Origin: Acinetobacter lwoffii
Lineage (GTDB): Bacteria; Pseudomonadota; Gammaproteobacteria; Pseudomonadales; Moraxellaceae
Assembly: GCA_013530545.1 (NCBI GenBank)
Contig: SPVA01000014.1
Location: 1-53,800 of the forward strand
Reading direction: 5' to 3'
DNA: 53,800 nucleotides
A program made the translations under genes and the position numbers. This document shows, piece by piece, positions 1 to 8,378 of this stretch. The notes under the pieces were generated by a model that was given only the letters and a program-made list of their open reading frames with translations, made no database searches and had not been told where the DNA came from. Within the stretch, counting starts at the first letter, position 1. Each line of letters starts with the position of its first letter.

Positions 1-86
1 AGATCTCTTTCATAAATCAAAAAATGATCTTCTTTTTGGTTAATATTTGCACTCCAAATTTCTTGGCATTCGTGCATAATCTGCGG

Positions 87-482
87 ATGAAATACATCGA
101 TTCAAACAAGCTTTCTGATCCTCAGTTCAAGCGATACACGGGCATCTCATGGTCAACTTTCTATTTGATGGTTGAGCAATTGAAGAAACATGTTCCTGTC
201 AAAGGCAGACCGCCCAAGTTAAGCCTGGAAGACCAGGTTCTGCTCTGTCTGAGCTATTGGCGGGAATACCGAACCTTATTTCACGTTGCAACGAGTTACG
301 GGGTTTCAGAGCCCACAGCCTCAAGAATTGTCCGTCATGTTGAAGACTGCCTGATTCGGTCCAATCTTTTTAATTTACCCAAAGATTTACCCGAGGGCGA
401 AGGCATTGACTGGAATGTTGTGATCGTGGATGCCACGGAAATTCCAATACAAAGGCCCAAAAAAACAGAAGAAAAGCTATAG
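87..482 (+). CDS. IS5-family transposase, N-terminal frame (orfA)
   Basis: This frame encodes the N-terminal half of a DDE transposase: a helix-turn-helix-like region (roughly residues 40-95 from the ATG at 87) and the first catalytic aspartate in a V-D-A-T-E motif (Asp codon 429-431). An in-frame ATG at 24 would add 21 residues, but family similarity begins near the ATG at 87. The frame ends at 480-482, just after a run of seven A at 459-465. Homologous transposases continue directly into the sequence of the next frame at this point. The full enzyme therefore needs loss or skipping of one base in the A run (+1 shift or transcript slippage), or the gene is simply frameshifted. It would mobilise the surrounding element. 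Confidence 0.8.
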   Translation: MKYIDSNKLSDPQFKRYTGISWSTFYLMVEQLKKHVPVKGRPPKLSLEDQVLLCLSYWREYRTLFHVATSYGVSEPTASRIVRHVEDCLIRSNLFNLPKDLPEGEGIDWNVVIVDATEIPIQRPKKTEEKL

Positions 483-900
483 CGGCAAGAAAAAGACCCA
501 TACCTTTAAAGTACAGGCCATGATTCACTACAAGACTCAGCAAATTCTGAGTTTATGTAGCAGTCGCGGTGCAGTGCATGATTTCGAGTTGTTCAAACGC
601 AATTTAAACCAGATTCCTTCAGGAGCCTTTGTTCTTGCGGATAAAGGTTATCAGGGGATTTATACTTTGTATCCCAATAGCCTGTTGCCCTTAAAAGCCA
701 AAAGACGCTGTAAATTGGATCCTGAACTAAAAATCTATAATCAGGAAATCAATAAAAGAAGAATAGCAATTGAGCATGTATTTGGCAGTCTAAAAACTTT
801 CAAGATCCTTGCGGAACGTTATCGCAATAGAGCTAAAAGACTCGGTTTGAGATTCAATCTAATTGCTGGAATTTATAACTTGGAGCTGAGTAAAAAATGA
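430..900 (+). CDS. IS5-family transposase, C-terminal frame (orfB)
   Basis: This is the C-terminal half of the DDE_Tnp_4/IS5 transposase. The second catalytic Asp is in L-A-D-K-G-Y-Q-G (codon 640-642) and the Glu is in I-E-H-V-F-G-S-L-K (codon 772-774). The ATG at 430 lies inside orfA and has no good ribosome binding site, so the product is more likely made as a fusion with orfA through the A7 tract at 459-465 than as a separate protein. The stop TGA at 898-900 is inside the right inverted repeat. All three acidic residues remain, so an active element is possible if the frameshift is productive. Confidence 0.8.
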   Translation: MPRKFQYKGPKKQKKSYSGKKKTHTFKVQAMIHYKTQQILSLCSSRGAVHDFELFKRNLNQIPSGAFVLADKGYQGIYTLYPNSLLPLKAKRRCKLDPELKIYNQEINKRRIAIEHVFGSLKTFKILAERYRNRAKRLGLRFNLIAGIYNLELSKK

Positions 901-918
901 TTTATGAAAGAGGTCTAT

Positions 919-952
919 AGAGTCTTTTAAAAAATATCAAAAACTTTAACTT
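919..952. repeat. Imperfect direct repeat, left copy
   Basis: A roughly 34-bp AT-rich segment beginning gtctttt and containing atatcaaaaacttta. It matches 1590-1624 (gtcttttttaaataatatcaacaacttta) at about 27 of 31 aligned positions with a 2-base gap. It starts directly after the right end of the insertion sequence. The pair brackets the orphan gene at 1035-1550. Confidence 0.5.
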
Positions 953-1034
953 AATTTTTTAATTTAGGTAGTACAACCTTTTAAAGAATTCTATACGCAA
1001 TGCTAAATTAAAAATATTAAAGGCTAATATTTTT

Positions 1035-1550
1035 TTAAATTAAAGTAAAAAAGTATTCAGTATTCTTTATAGGCTGAGTAGTTACTTCATATGCACAATT
1101 TTCGATTTTTGCTTCATTAATTGGCCCCAAATGTATTCCCAAACACCATAAAGAACGTGAGGTATCTATTCCTGAATACTTAATATTTTTAAATTTTTTC
1201 ACATCATTTACCATATATCTGAGACAAGAAGTAGGGCTAATATCTTGTTTAATTTCTAATGGTATAGAGGAGGTTTTTTGTTTTTGATGAATCATAAAAT
1301 CTAATACTGCTGATCTTTTTATTTTACTTTTTCTACCATCTAATGGGTAACGAATTTCTCTATCCACTTTTTTTACTTTTGCATGATTTGTTAAAAACAA
1401 ATAATATTCTACCTGAAGCCAAATTTCCCAACCTTTGACTTGAAACTCATAGAAATCATTTAATTTTCTAACAATGTCCTCCTTTTCAAAAAACTCTTCA
1501 CTCACTTTAAGAATAAATTCTCTATCTTTTTTTGTAATCACATCATTCAT
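1035..1550 (-). CDS. Orphan PD-(D/E)XK nuclease-like protein
   Basis: I do not recognise a named family. The protein (171 residues from the ATG at 1550; a TTG at 1562 would add four) carries the order of elements seen in PD-(D/E)XK nucleases. There is an early helix with G-W-E-I-W-L-Q-V-E (residues about 39-48), then a strand with V-L-D-F-M-I (Asp about 84), then P-L-E-I-K-Q (Glu about 99, Lys about 101) some 15 residues later. Such folds occur in restriction, repair and defence nucleases. The gene is markedly AT-rich compared with acnD beside it, has no partner methylase or helicase, and lies between an insertion sequence and the acnD terminator. It also sits between two imperfect direct repeats. 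A nuclease role is inferred from the motif alone. Confidence 0.6.
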   Translation of the reverse strand: MNDVITKKDREFILKVSEEFFEKEDIVRKLNDFYEFQVKGWEIWLQVEYYLFLTNHAKVKKVDREIRYPLDGRKSKIKRSAVLDFMIHQKQKTSSIPLEIKQDISPTSCLRYMVNDVKKFKNIKYSGIDTSRSLWCLGIHLGPINEAKIENCAYEVTTQPIKNTEYFFTLI

Positions 1551-1570
1551 TGTTTTACTCAAACTAATTT

Positions 1571-1600
1571 AAAAACCCCACTTTAAAGTAGGGTCTTTTT
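1571..1600 (-). terminator. Terminator of acnD
   Basis: The inverted repeat cccactttaaagtaggg, with one mismatched pair, is followed on the minus strand by a T run. T residues also flank it on the plus strand. It lies downstream of acnD and directly upstream of the orphan gene. Confidence 0.65.
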
Positions 1601-1624
1601 TAAATAATATCAACAACTTTAATC
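1590..1624. repeat. Imperfect direct repeat, right copy
   Basis: This is the second copy of the repeat at 919-952. It overlaps the T-rich tail of the acnD terminator, as expected if an insertion used this intergenic site and duplicated it. Confidence 0.5.
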
Positions 1625-1653
1625 TACCCTTGCGAAGCAATACTTCTCACCTT

Positions 1654-1703
1654 TAAAAAAGGAGGGAGTTCCCCTCTTTTTCAAAGAGGGGCTAGGGGTG
1701 ATT
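1654..1703. repeat. Dispersed intergenic palindromic repeat, copy 1
   Basis: Contains ggagggagttcccctc followed by a stem cccctctt / aagagggg and then taggggtgattt. The same order of words occurs at 14271-14338 (ggaggagttccccc, stem ccccctttt / aaaaggggg, ttagggggatt). It lies directly downstream of acnD and may act as an extra 3' hairpin. It looks like a REP-type dispersed repeat. Confidence 0.6.
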
Positions 1704-1713
1704 TACAAAAAGA

Positions 1714-4332
1714 TTAAGCCACATTCCCTTCCAAAAAGTCCTGTGCAAAGCGTTGCAATACACCACCCGCTTCATACACATGCACTTCTTCTTCAGTATC
1801 TAAACGGCAAGTCACAGGCACTTCAATAATCTGGTTCTTACCATCATCGGTTGAACGCTCAATCACTAAAGTTAAAGTCGAACGTGGCGCGATATTACCA
1901 ATCACGCTATACAGCTCAGTACCATCAAGACCTAAAGTCTTACGATCTGTACCCGGTTTAAACTCAAGCGGCAACACCCCCATACCGACCAGATTGGTAC
2001 GGTGAATACGCTCAAAACCTTCTGCCACAATCGCTTCAACACCTGCCAGACGAACACCTTTCGCCGCCCAGTCACGACTCGAACCCTGACCGTAATCCTT
2101 ACCGGCAATAATGATCAACGGCTGTTTACGGTTCATGTAGATTTCAATCGCTTCCCACATCCGCATCACTTCGCCTTCCGGCTCCACACGCGCTTTCGAA
2201 CCCTGTTTGATCGTGCCGTCAGAACGCACCACCATTTCATTAAACAGTTTCGGGTTGGCAAAAGTCGCACGTTGCGTCGTGAGGTGATCACCGCGATGCG
2301 TTGCATAAGAGTTAAAGTCTTCCTCAGGCACACCCATTTTTTTCAGGTATTCACCTGAAGCACTGTCGAGCACAATGGCATTCGATGGTGATAAATGATC
2401 AGTGGTGATGTTATCGCCCAAGATCGCCAGCGGACGCATATTTGACAAGGTACGCGGTGCAGCCAAAGCCCCTTCCCAATACGGCGGACGGCGAATATAC
2501 GTACTTTGCGGACGCCAGTCATACAACGGACTTGTTGCTTTTTCATTCACACCCAAGTCGAACATCGGAATATAGATTTTTTTGAATTGTTCTGGTTTTA
2601 CAGCAACTTTCACCAGCGCATCAATTTCTTCATCCGATGGCCAGATATCTTTTAGATAAATCGGATTGCCGTCTTTGTCTGTACCTAAAGCATCTTTTTC
2701 GATGTCAAAACGAATCGTACCGGCAATTGCATACGCCACCACTAAAGGCGGTGAAGCCAAGAATGCCTGCTTCGCATATGGATGAATACGCCCATCGAAG
2801 TTACGGTTGCCCGAAAGCACCGCTGTTGCATACAGATCACGGTCGATAATTTCCTGCTGAATCTTTGGATCTAATGCGCCCGACATGCCGTTACAGGTCG
2901 TGCATGCATAGGCCACGATACCAAAGCCCAGTTTTTCTAAATCTTTAAGTACGCCTGCTTCTTCCAAATACAAAGCAGCCGCTTTAGAACCCGGTGCAAA
3001 AGAAGATTTCACCCAAGGCTTACGGACTAAACCGAGTTCATTGGCCTTACGCGCCAGCAAACCTGCCGCCACGGTATTTCGCGGGTTTGAGGTATTGGTA
3101 CAAGACGTAATCGCCGCGATAATCACCGCGCCATCTGGCATTAAGCCTTCAGCTTCTTGCGCACGTGCAGCATCTAGATTGCCTGCAATGCCTTTTTCTT
3201 TTAAGTCAGATGTCGATACACGAGCATGTGGATTGGATGGGCCAGCAATGTTACGGGTTACTGTTGAAAGATCAAAACGCAATACACGTGGATATTCTGC
3301 CTGAGTCATATCCGATGCCCACAGACCAATCTCTTTGGCATAAGTTTCAACCAGTTTGACTTGCTCAGGCTCACGGCCGGTCAAGGTCAGATAATCAATC
3401 GTGTTCTGATCGATATAGAACATCGCAGCCGTTGCGCCATATTCAGGGGTCATGTTGGAAATCGTGGCACGATCACCCACTGACATGCTGTCTGCACCTT
3501 CACCGAAGAATTCTAAGTATGCCCCGACCACACGTTCTTTACGCAGGAATTCTGTCAGTGCGAGCACAATATCGGTTGCGGTAATGCCCGGCTGACGCTG
3601 ACCAACAAACTCCACCCCAATAATATCTGGCAGACGCATCCAAGACGCACGCCCCAGCATCACGTTTTCGGCTTCGAGTCCACCAACACCAATCGAGATC
3701 ACGCCAAGCGCATCAGTATGTGGGGTATGTGAATCTGTACCGACACAGGTATCTGGGAATGCCAGGCCATCACGGTTTTGAATTACCGGAGACATTTTCT
3801 CCAGGTTGATCTGGTGCATGATGCCATTACCGGCAGGAATCACATCGACATTTTCAAACGCGGTTTTGGTCCATTCAATAAAATGAAAACGGTCTTCATT
3901 ACGACGGTCTTCAATGGCACGGTTTTTCTCAAAAGCATCCGGATCAAAACCACCAAATTCCACTGCCAATGAATGATCGACAATCAGCTGGGTCGGTACC
4001 ACTGGATTGACTTTAGCCGGGTCACCGCCCTGTTCTGCAATTGCATCACGTAAGCCGGCAAGATCGACCAAAGCCGTTTGTCCCAAGATGTCGTGACAGA
4101 CCACACGTGCCGGATACCATGGAAAATCATGTTCCTGTTTACGCTCAATCAGCTGTCGCAAAGACTGTTCTAAAATGGCAGGATCACAACGACGAACCAG
4201 CTGCTCAGCAAGCACTTTGGAGGTATAAGGAAGTTTGGCATATGCGCCTGGCTGAATATCTTCTACGGCCTGACGCACGTCATAATATTCCAGCTGGGTG
4301 GATTGCAGCGGTTTACGGTAGTTGTTGTTCAT
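1714..4332 (-). CDS. acnD: Fe/S-dependent 2-methylisocitrate dehydratase (AcnD)
   Basis: This enzyme converts 2-methylcitrate to 2-methyl-cis-aconitate in the methylcitrate cycle that burns propionyl-CoA. It belongs to the aconitase superfamily. The N-terminus (YRKPL...YYDVRQAV, then LPYTSKVLAEQLVRRCDP) is that of the AcnD branch rather than of AcnA. Cluster cysteines appear in S-C-T-N-T-S and in C-T-T-C-N-G-M-S-G, and the substrate loop in G-T-D-S-H-T-P-H. I chose the ATG at 4332 (872 residues) because a GAGGGCAGG-like ribosome site precedes it and family similarity starts there. An upstream start at 4434 would add 34 unlikely residues. The usual neighbours prpB, prpC and prpF are absent from the window. 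A role as a general aconitase cannot be excluded. Confidence 0.9.
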   Translation of the reverse strand: MNNNYRKPLQSTQLEYYDVRQAVEDIQPGAYAKLPYTSKVLAEQLVRRCDPAILEQSLRQLIERKQEHDFPWYPARVVCHDILGQTALVDLAGLRDAIAEQGGDPAKVNPVVPTQLIVDHSLAVEFGGFDPDAFEKNRAIEDRRNEDRFHFIEWTKTAFENVDVIPAGNGIMHQINLEKMSPVIQNRDGLAFPDTCVGTDSHTPHTDALGVISIGVGGLEAENVMLGRASWMRLPDIIGVEFVGQRQPGITATDIVLALTEFLRKERVVGAYLEFFGEGADSMSVGDRATISNMTPEYGATAAMFYIDQNTIDYLTLTGREPEQVKLVETYAKEIGLWASDMTQAEYPRVLRFDLSTVTRNIAGPSNPHARVSTSDLKEKGIAGNLDAARAQEAEGLMPDGAVIIAAITSCTNTSNPRNTVAAGLLARKANELGLVRKPWVKSSFAPGSKAAALYLEEAGVLKDLEKLGFGIVAYACTTCNGMSGALDPKIQQEIIDRDLYATAVLSGNRNFDGRIHPYAKQAFLASPPLVVAYAIAGTIRFDIEKDALGTDKDGNPIYLKDIWPSDEEIDALVKVAVKPEQFKKIYIPMFDLGVNEKATSPLYDWRPQSTYIRRPPYWEGALAAPRTLSNMRPLAILGDNITTDHLSPSNAIVLDSASGEYLKKMGVPEEDFNSYATHRGDHLTTQRATFANPKLFNEMVVRSDGTIKQGSKARVEPEGEVMRMWEAIEIYMNRKQPLIIIAGKDYGQGSSRDWAAKGVRLAGVEAIVAEGFERIHRTNLVGMGVLPLEFKPGTDRKTLGLDGTELYSVIGNIAPRSTLTLVIERSTDDGKNQIIEVPVTCRLDTEEEVHVYEAGGVLQRFAQDFLEGNVA

Positions 4333-4844
4333 AGCTTGCCTGCCCTCGTTTATTACTCTTTTTTGCACATCAAAATTTATTGATGACTTGTTTTTAATCA
4401 AGGCATTGTACGCTGCCGAAAGTCCATTTCCCAAATCTTATAATTTTCAATAGTTTAATTATAGAAATCGGTCTATTTTAATAAATTTGTTATCTGGCCT
4501 TTAGAATTTTTGCTTTAAAGCGGTCTTTTGCTAAAAAAATCTGAATAATTCGCCTTATTCTTTAGTCTTATGTTGAAAAATATTTCTCTAAATTTTTATT
4601 TTATTATTAATATAAACCACTAATATCATTAATAAATAATTAATTTTATTTGCATTTTCCCAAAGATAAAAAAATATAGTCTCTCTGGTTTTCCTAGGCC
4701 TGTCCTGCCGCCGCATTTAGCAAAATTTCAATCCCCTAATTTGGGATAGCAGATTTTTTAAAACTATCAGAAGCTCAGTGTGACGCATGTCACATTCTTC
4801 GCAATCCTCACATTAAAACAATAACCATAACAGGCAGAACTGAA
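4333..4844. other. Intergenic region between acnD and the multicopper oxidase
   Basis: About 510 bases of AT-rich sequence between two divergent genes. It holds no convincing reading frame or RNA gene. It must contain both promoters. The only strong signal is the CRP-type palindrome at 4779-4794. Confidence 0.6.
4779..4794. promoter_or_regulatory. CRP/Vfr-type operator
   Basis: The sequence TGTGA-CGCATG-TCACA matches the CRP consensus half-sites TGTGA-N6-TCACA exactly. It lies 51 bases before the start codon of the multicopper oxidase gene. At that distance a bound regulator would sit close to or over the promoter. Acinetobacter encodes a CRP/Vfr-like protein (general knowledge). Binding here is inferred. 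Confidence 0.6.
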
Positions 4845-6977
4845 ATGTTGAAAATCGCAATATTCGGAGCTATAGCCGCCATTTTGACGTTCTTAGCTCG
4901 CGGTTGGGATGGAACAAAAAATCCATCACCACCGTCCAATCCATCTAACCCGTCCCAACCTTCTCATCCCTCACACCCCATACCTCCACCCAAACCCTCA
5001 CATCCCGTTCCGACAACATCAGACAGCTTGATTAGCAACCCACCCCTGTTACCAAAAAGTGCCAAGGGCAAATATGAGCTGATCGTGGCTTATAAAACCA
5101 GCAAGCTCTATAACCCCAGAAACGGCTCATGGGATCAGGTGCTGCTGAGAGGCTATTTAACCAAACCCGGTTTATTTGATAAGAAAAAAACTGGTGAATA
5201 TGTTGAGGATCAATTGGTCGGGCCACAGATTCGGGTCAAACAGGGTGAAACCATGGCACTTAACCTGAATAACCAGCTTCCACCCGAGTCAGAAACAACT
5301 TGTCCAACGCATGTTGAGAATGTAAATGAACCACATTGCTTTAATACCACCAACCTACATACCCATGGCTTCTGGGTCAGTCCTCAAGGCAATAGCGATA
5401 ATGTCTTTTTGAAATTCAAACCTCAGGAAAAATTTGATTATCAGTTCAAAATGGAACCGAATCATCCCGCAGGGACTTACTGGTACCACGCCCATCTGCA
5501 TGGCTCAACTGCTCTTCAGGTGTCAAATGGCATGGCCGGCCCATTGATTGTTGAAGGTTCAAGAACACCAAAAGTCAAAAATGGCAAAGTCACCTCAACT
5601 GGAGATATGGATATTTTATGGAAAGAAAAAAACAGTTACCCCAACGAAAACATTCTGTTGTTCCAGCAAATCCAATATCGCTGTAGCAATCCCGATCCTA
5701 ATGTCACATTCGCTGTTCCCAATAACTGTGAAGGCTTAGGCATAGGCATGCTGGAAAATTATAATGACCTCGCTGCATTTTCCTCTTGGGGCGACAATAA
5801 CTACTACACCTCTATCAATGGTAAAATTTTAGGTGAAATCAAAGCAGAACAGAATCAATTTAACCGCTGGCGCATGATTCATGGCGGTGTACGCGATACC
5901 ATTGGTTTAATCATTAAGGAAATTCCTAACTCCAGTAAGTTTAGCGCAGAACAAACTATTAAAGCCTGTTCAGCCTATCAGGAGGCAGACAAGAAAGCTG
6001 AATTTGACAAGCTGAATAGCCTGAATGTGCATACCATCGCGCAAGATGGCTTAACCATGAATCATGTACAGACCAGAACCCTGTCCGTGTTCCATCCAGG
6101 CTATCGTCATGATGCAATGGTTGCTTTTCCGACCACCAATAGATACTGCATTTTTGACACCAAATTGAATATCGATGATGAAATTAACGCGCCATTACCG
6201 AATATAGGTCCTCAAATTGCTCCAAATCATCGGTTCAATGCCCAACTGCTGGGATGGGTCAATGTAAAAGCAGCCAAGACCAAGCCTCAGACTGCTGCCC
6301 AGTTCCTGAAAGATCGGGCACAAAAAATTGGTTTAAGCAAAGACATTCAGACCCAGTTATCTCAGCTTAATCTTTCTGCGTTTAGTGATCATCCATCACT
6401 GATGACACCGGAAATTGATAAAGTAGTTGCTGCCCGACCAAAACAATATAGTGCTTTTTCGCTCGGCCCCGACCCTAGAACTGGCATATTCAAATTTGGC
6501 TTCCGGCATAAAAAAGATGGAGATACACTGAGTTTTGGAGATTTCTTTGATGGAGATGGTTCAGTAGATGGCGAATATGTCCGTCAGTTACAAGTTGGAC
6601 AGACTGATGAATGGGAACTGACCAGCGCTGGTTTTGGTGGTCATCCGTTCCATATTCATGTTAACCCGTTCCAGATTGTTAAAATTTTGAATCCTCAAGG
6701 TAAAGATGTCAGTGAGTCAGTAGCCCCAGAAGATCCGGTGAATCCAGTTCTGGATGATGTGCAATACCGTGGCATGAAAGGACAATTTAAGGACACGCTT
6801 TTTGTAAAACAAAACTATACCTATATTGTGCGCAGCCATTACAAGAAATTTGAAGGTGACTTCGTACAGCACTGCCATATCCTCGACCATGAAGATCAGG
6901 GCATGATGGAAACCGTACGGGTCTGTGGAGGCAAATTCCCTTGTGATTCGCCATTACCGGCTAGCCATCACCACTAA
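4845..6977 (+). CDS. Multicopper oxidase with Pro/Ser-rich N-terminal linker
   Basis: A cupredoxin-fold oxidase that would couple oxidation of a substrate (metal ion or phenol-type) to reduction of O2 to water outside the cytoplasm. All four copper-ligand motifs are visible: H172-T-H174-G, H215-A-H217-L-H219, H600-P-F-H603-I-H605, and H676-C677-H678...H682...M687 with the type 1 axial Met. The N-terminus is a hydrophobic segment (residues 1-20) without a twin-arginine motif. A low-complexity linker of repeated N-P-S, S-H-P and P-P-P units runs over roughly residues 26-58, and the chain ends in three His. At 710 residues it is longer than CueO or CopA, partly through an insert of about 250 residues between the domains. 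It is monocistronic, with a CRP-type site upstream and a terminator downstream. Confidence 0.85.
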   Translation: MLKIAIFGAIAAILTFLARGWDGTKNPSPPSNPSNPSQPSHPSHPIPPPKPSHPVPTTSDSLISNPPLLPKSAKGKYELIVAYKTSKLYNPRNGSWDQVLLRGYLTKPGLFDKKKTGEYVEDQLVGPQIRVKQGETMALNLNNQLPPESETTCPTHVENVNEPHCFNTTNLHTHGFWVSPQGNSDNVFLKFKPQEKFDYQFKMEPNHPAGTYWYHAHLHGSTALQVSNGMAGPLIVEGSRTPKVKNGKVTSTGDMDILWKEKNSYPNENILLFQQIQYRCSNPDPNVTFAVPNNCEGLGIGMLENYNDLAAFSSWGDNNYYTSINGKILGEIKAEQNQFNRWRMIHGGVRDTIGLIIKEIPNSSKFSAEQTIKACSAYQEADKKAEFDKLNSLNVHTIAQDGLTMNHVQTRTLSVFHPGYRHDAMVAFPTTNRYCIFDTKLNIDDEINAPLPNIGPQIAPNHRFNAQLLGWVNVKAAKTKPQTAAQFLKDRAQKIGLSKDIQTQLSQLNLSAFSDHPSLMTPEIDKVVAARPKQYSAFSLGPDPRTGIFKFGFRHKKDGDTLSFGDFFDGDGSVDGEYVRQLQVGQTDEWELTSAGFGGHPFHIHVNPFQIVKILNPQGKDVSESVAPEDPVNPVLDDVQYRGMKGQFKDTLFVKQNYTYIVRSHYKKFEGDFVQHCHILDHEDQGMMETVRVCGGKFPCDSPLPASHHH

Positions 6978-6989
6978 AGACCTGCTCGC

Positions 6990-7022
6990 TAAAAGCCAAT
7001 GATTTCGATTGTTGGCTTTTTT
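6990..7022 (+). terminator. Terminator of the multicopper oxidase gene
   Basis: The stem aaaagccaa / ttggctttt is followed by a T run just after the stop codon. Confidence 0.8.
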
Positions 7023-7091
7023 GTTTGCCTCTATTTGATGCTTGCTGCACAATAACTGCATTGATTTATAGTATTCAAACCGGGGCTTATT

Positions 7092-7817
7092 ATGGCAGCG
7101 TCTCCTGCTTTTACATTGTTTAGTCTGAATGGTGTAGATGCACAAAAATTCCTTCAAGGTCAGGTGACTTTGAATACTGAAACTTTGGCGGAAAACCAGA
7201 CACGCTATACTGCAATCTGCAGTCTGAAAGGCCGCATTCAATTTGGCTTATGGCTTAAAAAAATCAGTCCGGAAAGCTTTGAAATCGTGAGCACTGAAGA
7301 TCAGTCCACGGAACTGGCCAATCATATTAAAAAATTTGGTGCCTTCTCAAAAATGAAACTGGAATTGGTCGGTCCAGTTTATCCAGTCATTAATGGGATT
7401 CATACTGACTTTGTGACGACTGAAACCGATGTGACGATGTGGGAACAGCAAGCCATTGAATCAGGTCAGGCCTGGATTCAGGCTGCGACTGCCACCCTGT
7501 TTCAACCACAAGAATTACGTTTGCATCAACGCGAAGGCATTCACTACGACAAGGGTTGCTACCTGGGTCAGGAAGTGATTGCGCGTTTATGGTTTAAAGC
7601 CAAGCCAAAACACTGGTTACATCTGGTTCAAGGCACAGGTGCCGCGCCTGATGTTGCGACCAAATTGAGTAATGATGTTGAAATTGTCAATAGCATCGCG
7701 ATTGAGGATGGTTATAAAGCGCTAGTCGTGGCAAAACCTGAAGCATTGACCGAGCTAGGTCTAGAAGTTCTGGAACTTCCTGAAGCCTTAAGTGGTGATG
7801 TGGCGCGTCCGCAATAA
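7092..7817 (+). CDS. ygfZ: Folate-binding Fe-S cluster assembly/repair protein YgfZ
   Basis: A GcvT-like folate-dependent protein that helps maintain certain Fe-S enzymes, including tRNA-thiolating MiaB in E. coli. The family signature K154-G-C156-Y-L-G-Q-E161 is complete, including the conserved Cys. At 241 residues it is shorter than the E. coli protein (326), and the C-terminal part is reduced. The start ATG follows a ggggc ribosome site. It is monocistronic between two terminators. Confidence 0.88.
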   Translation: MAASPAFTLFSLNGVDAQKFLQGQVTLNTETLAENQTRYTAICSLKGRIQFGLWLKKISPESFEIVSTEDQSTELANHIKKFGAFSKMKLELVGPVYPVINGIHTDFVTTETDVTMWEQQAIESGQAWIQAATATLFQPQELRLHQREGIHYDKGCYLGQEVIARLWFKAKPKHWLHLVQGTGAAPDVATKLSNDVEIVNSIAIEDGYKALVVAKPEALTELGLEVLELPEALSGDVARPQ

Positions 7818-7833
7818 TGAGTGCTTAGCACAT

Positions 7834-7870
7834 AAAAAAAGCCAAGATGAAATTCTTGGCTTTTTTGTTT
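7834..7870. terminator. Bidirectional terminator
   Basis: The stem aaaaagccaag / cttggcttttt has A and T runs on both sides. It serves ygfZ and the converging gene ending at 7870. Confidence 0.85.
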
Positions 7871-8229
7871 TAAAAACCATGAAACAGCTTATTCATGTCT
7901 TTTACCACATAATCTTTGAAATGATAGGCTCGCGCATGTTTGGCATCAAACTTTGCCGTGAGTTCACCTTTTTGAAAGACATATACCCGGTCTTCCTGAC
8001 TCATCAAAAACTCTGCACCAAGTTTCATCAGCAGCGCATCAATCTTGTCTTCATCGGCAATCGATTCATCAGCATTGATTCTGTCATAGTGACGTTTAAT
8101 GGTTTTGACAAACATGGTGAAATCCTGGGAGTCTGATTCAAACCGAGATTTAAACAGAGAAGTCGGCTGAAGCAAAGTAATCCTTTTGATATCTGCAGGA
8201 TTGATCAGAAATCTGTCCGAATCATGCAT
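7870..8229 (-). CDS. Conserved hypothetical protein
   Basis: I do not recognise this protein. From the ATG at 8229 it has 119 residues, is soluble and charged, and shows no signal peptide, membrane segment or Cys pair. It has a helical middle (FVKTIKRHYDRI) and ends in YHFKDYVVKDMNKLF. The frame can be extended upstream to a TTG at 8298, but that adds a basic stretch with no ribosome site. It converges on ygfZ and shares its terminator, and its 5' end faces the Sel1 gene. Confidence 0.6.
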   Translation of the reverse strand: MHDSDRFLINPADIKRITLLQPTSLFKSRFESDSQDFTMFVKTIKRHYDRINADESIADEDKIDALLMKLGAEFLMSQEDRVYVFQKGELTAKFDAKHARAYHFKDYVVKDMNKLFHGF

Positions 8230-8378
8230 CGATTTAATCGGTGTATTGTGCTTCGATGATTTGTATTTAGTGACAAATTGTATATTTACAAAGCACAAAA
8301 TCCTTTTATGATGTAAGTGAAAATGATTAAAACCGCACCAAGGAATAAGGTGCCAGCAATAATAAGGTTATAGGAACC

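Larger units (their letters stand above)
1..916 (+). mobile_element. IS5-family insertion sequence, left edge at window start
   Basis: Bases 1-19 (agatctctttcataaatca) are the reverse complement of bases 898-916 with one mismatch, so they form terminal inverted repeats around a transposase. The size of about 0.92 kb and the two overlapping reading frames fit the IS427-like part of the IS5 family. The left target-site duplication lies outside the window, so the exact outer end and duplication cannot be read. The right inverted repeat overlaps the transposase stop codon. Confidence 0.88.

Noticed and set aside
1551..1562. TTG start four codons upstream for the orphan nuclease-like gene
   Set aside because: It has no ribosome site and the ATG at 1550 is adequate. 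The difference is only four residues.
4845..4910. Tat export signal on the multicopper oxidase
   Set aside because: No twin-arginine pair precedes the hydrophobic segment. R19 stands alone after it.
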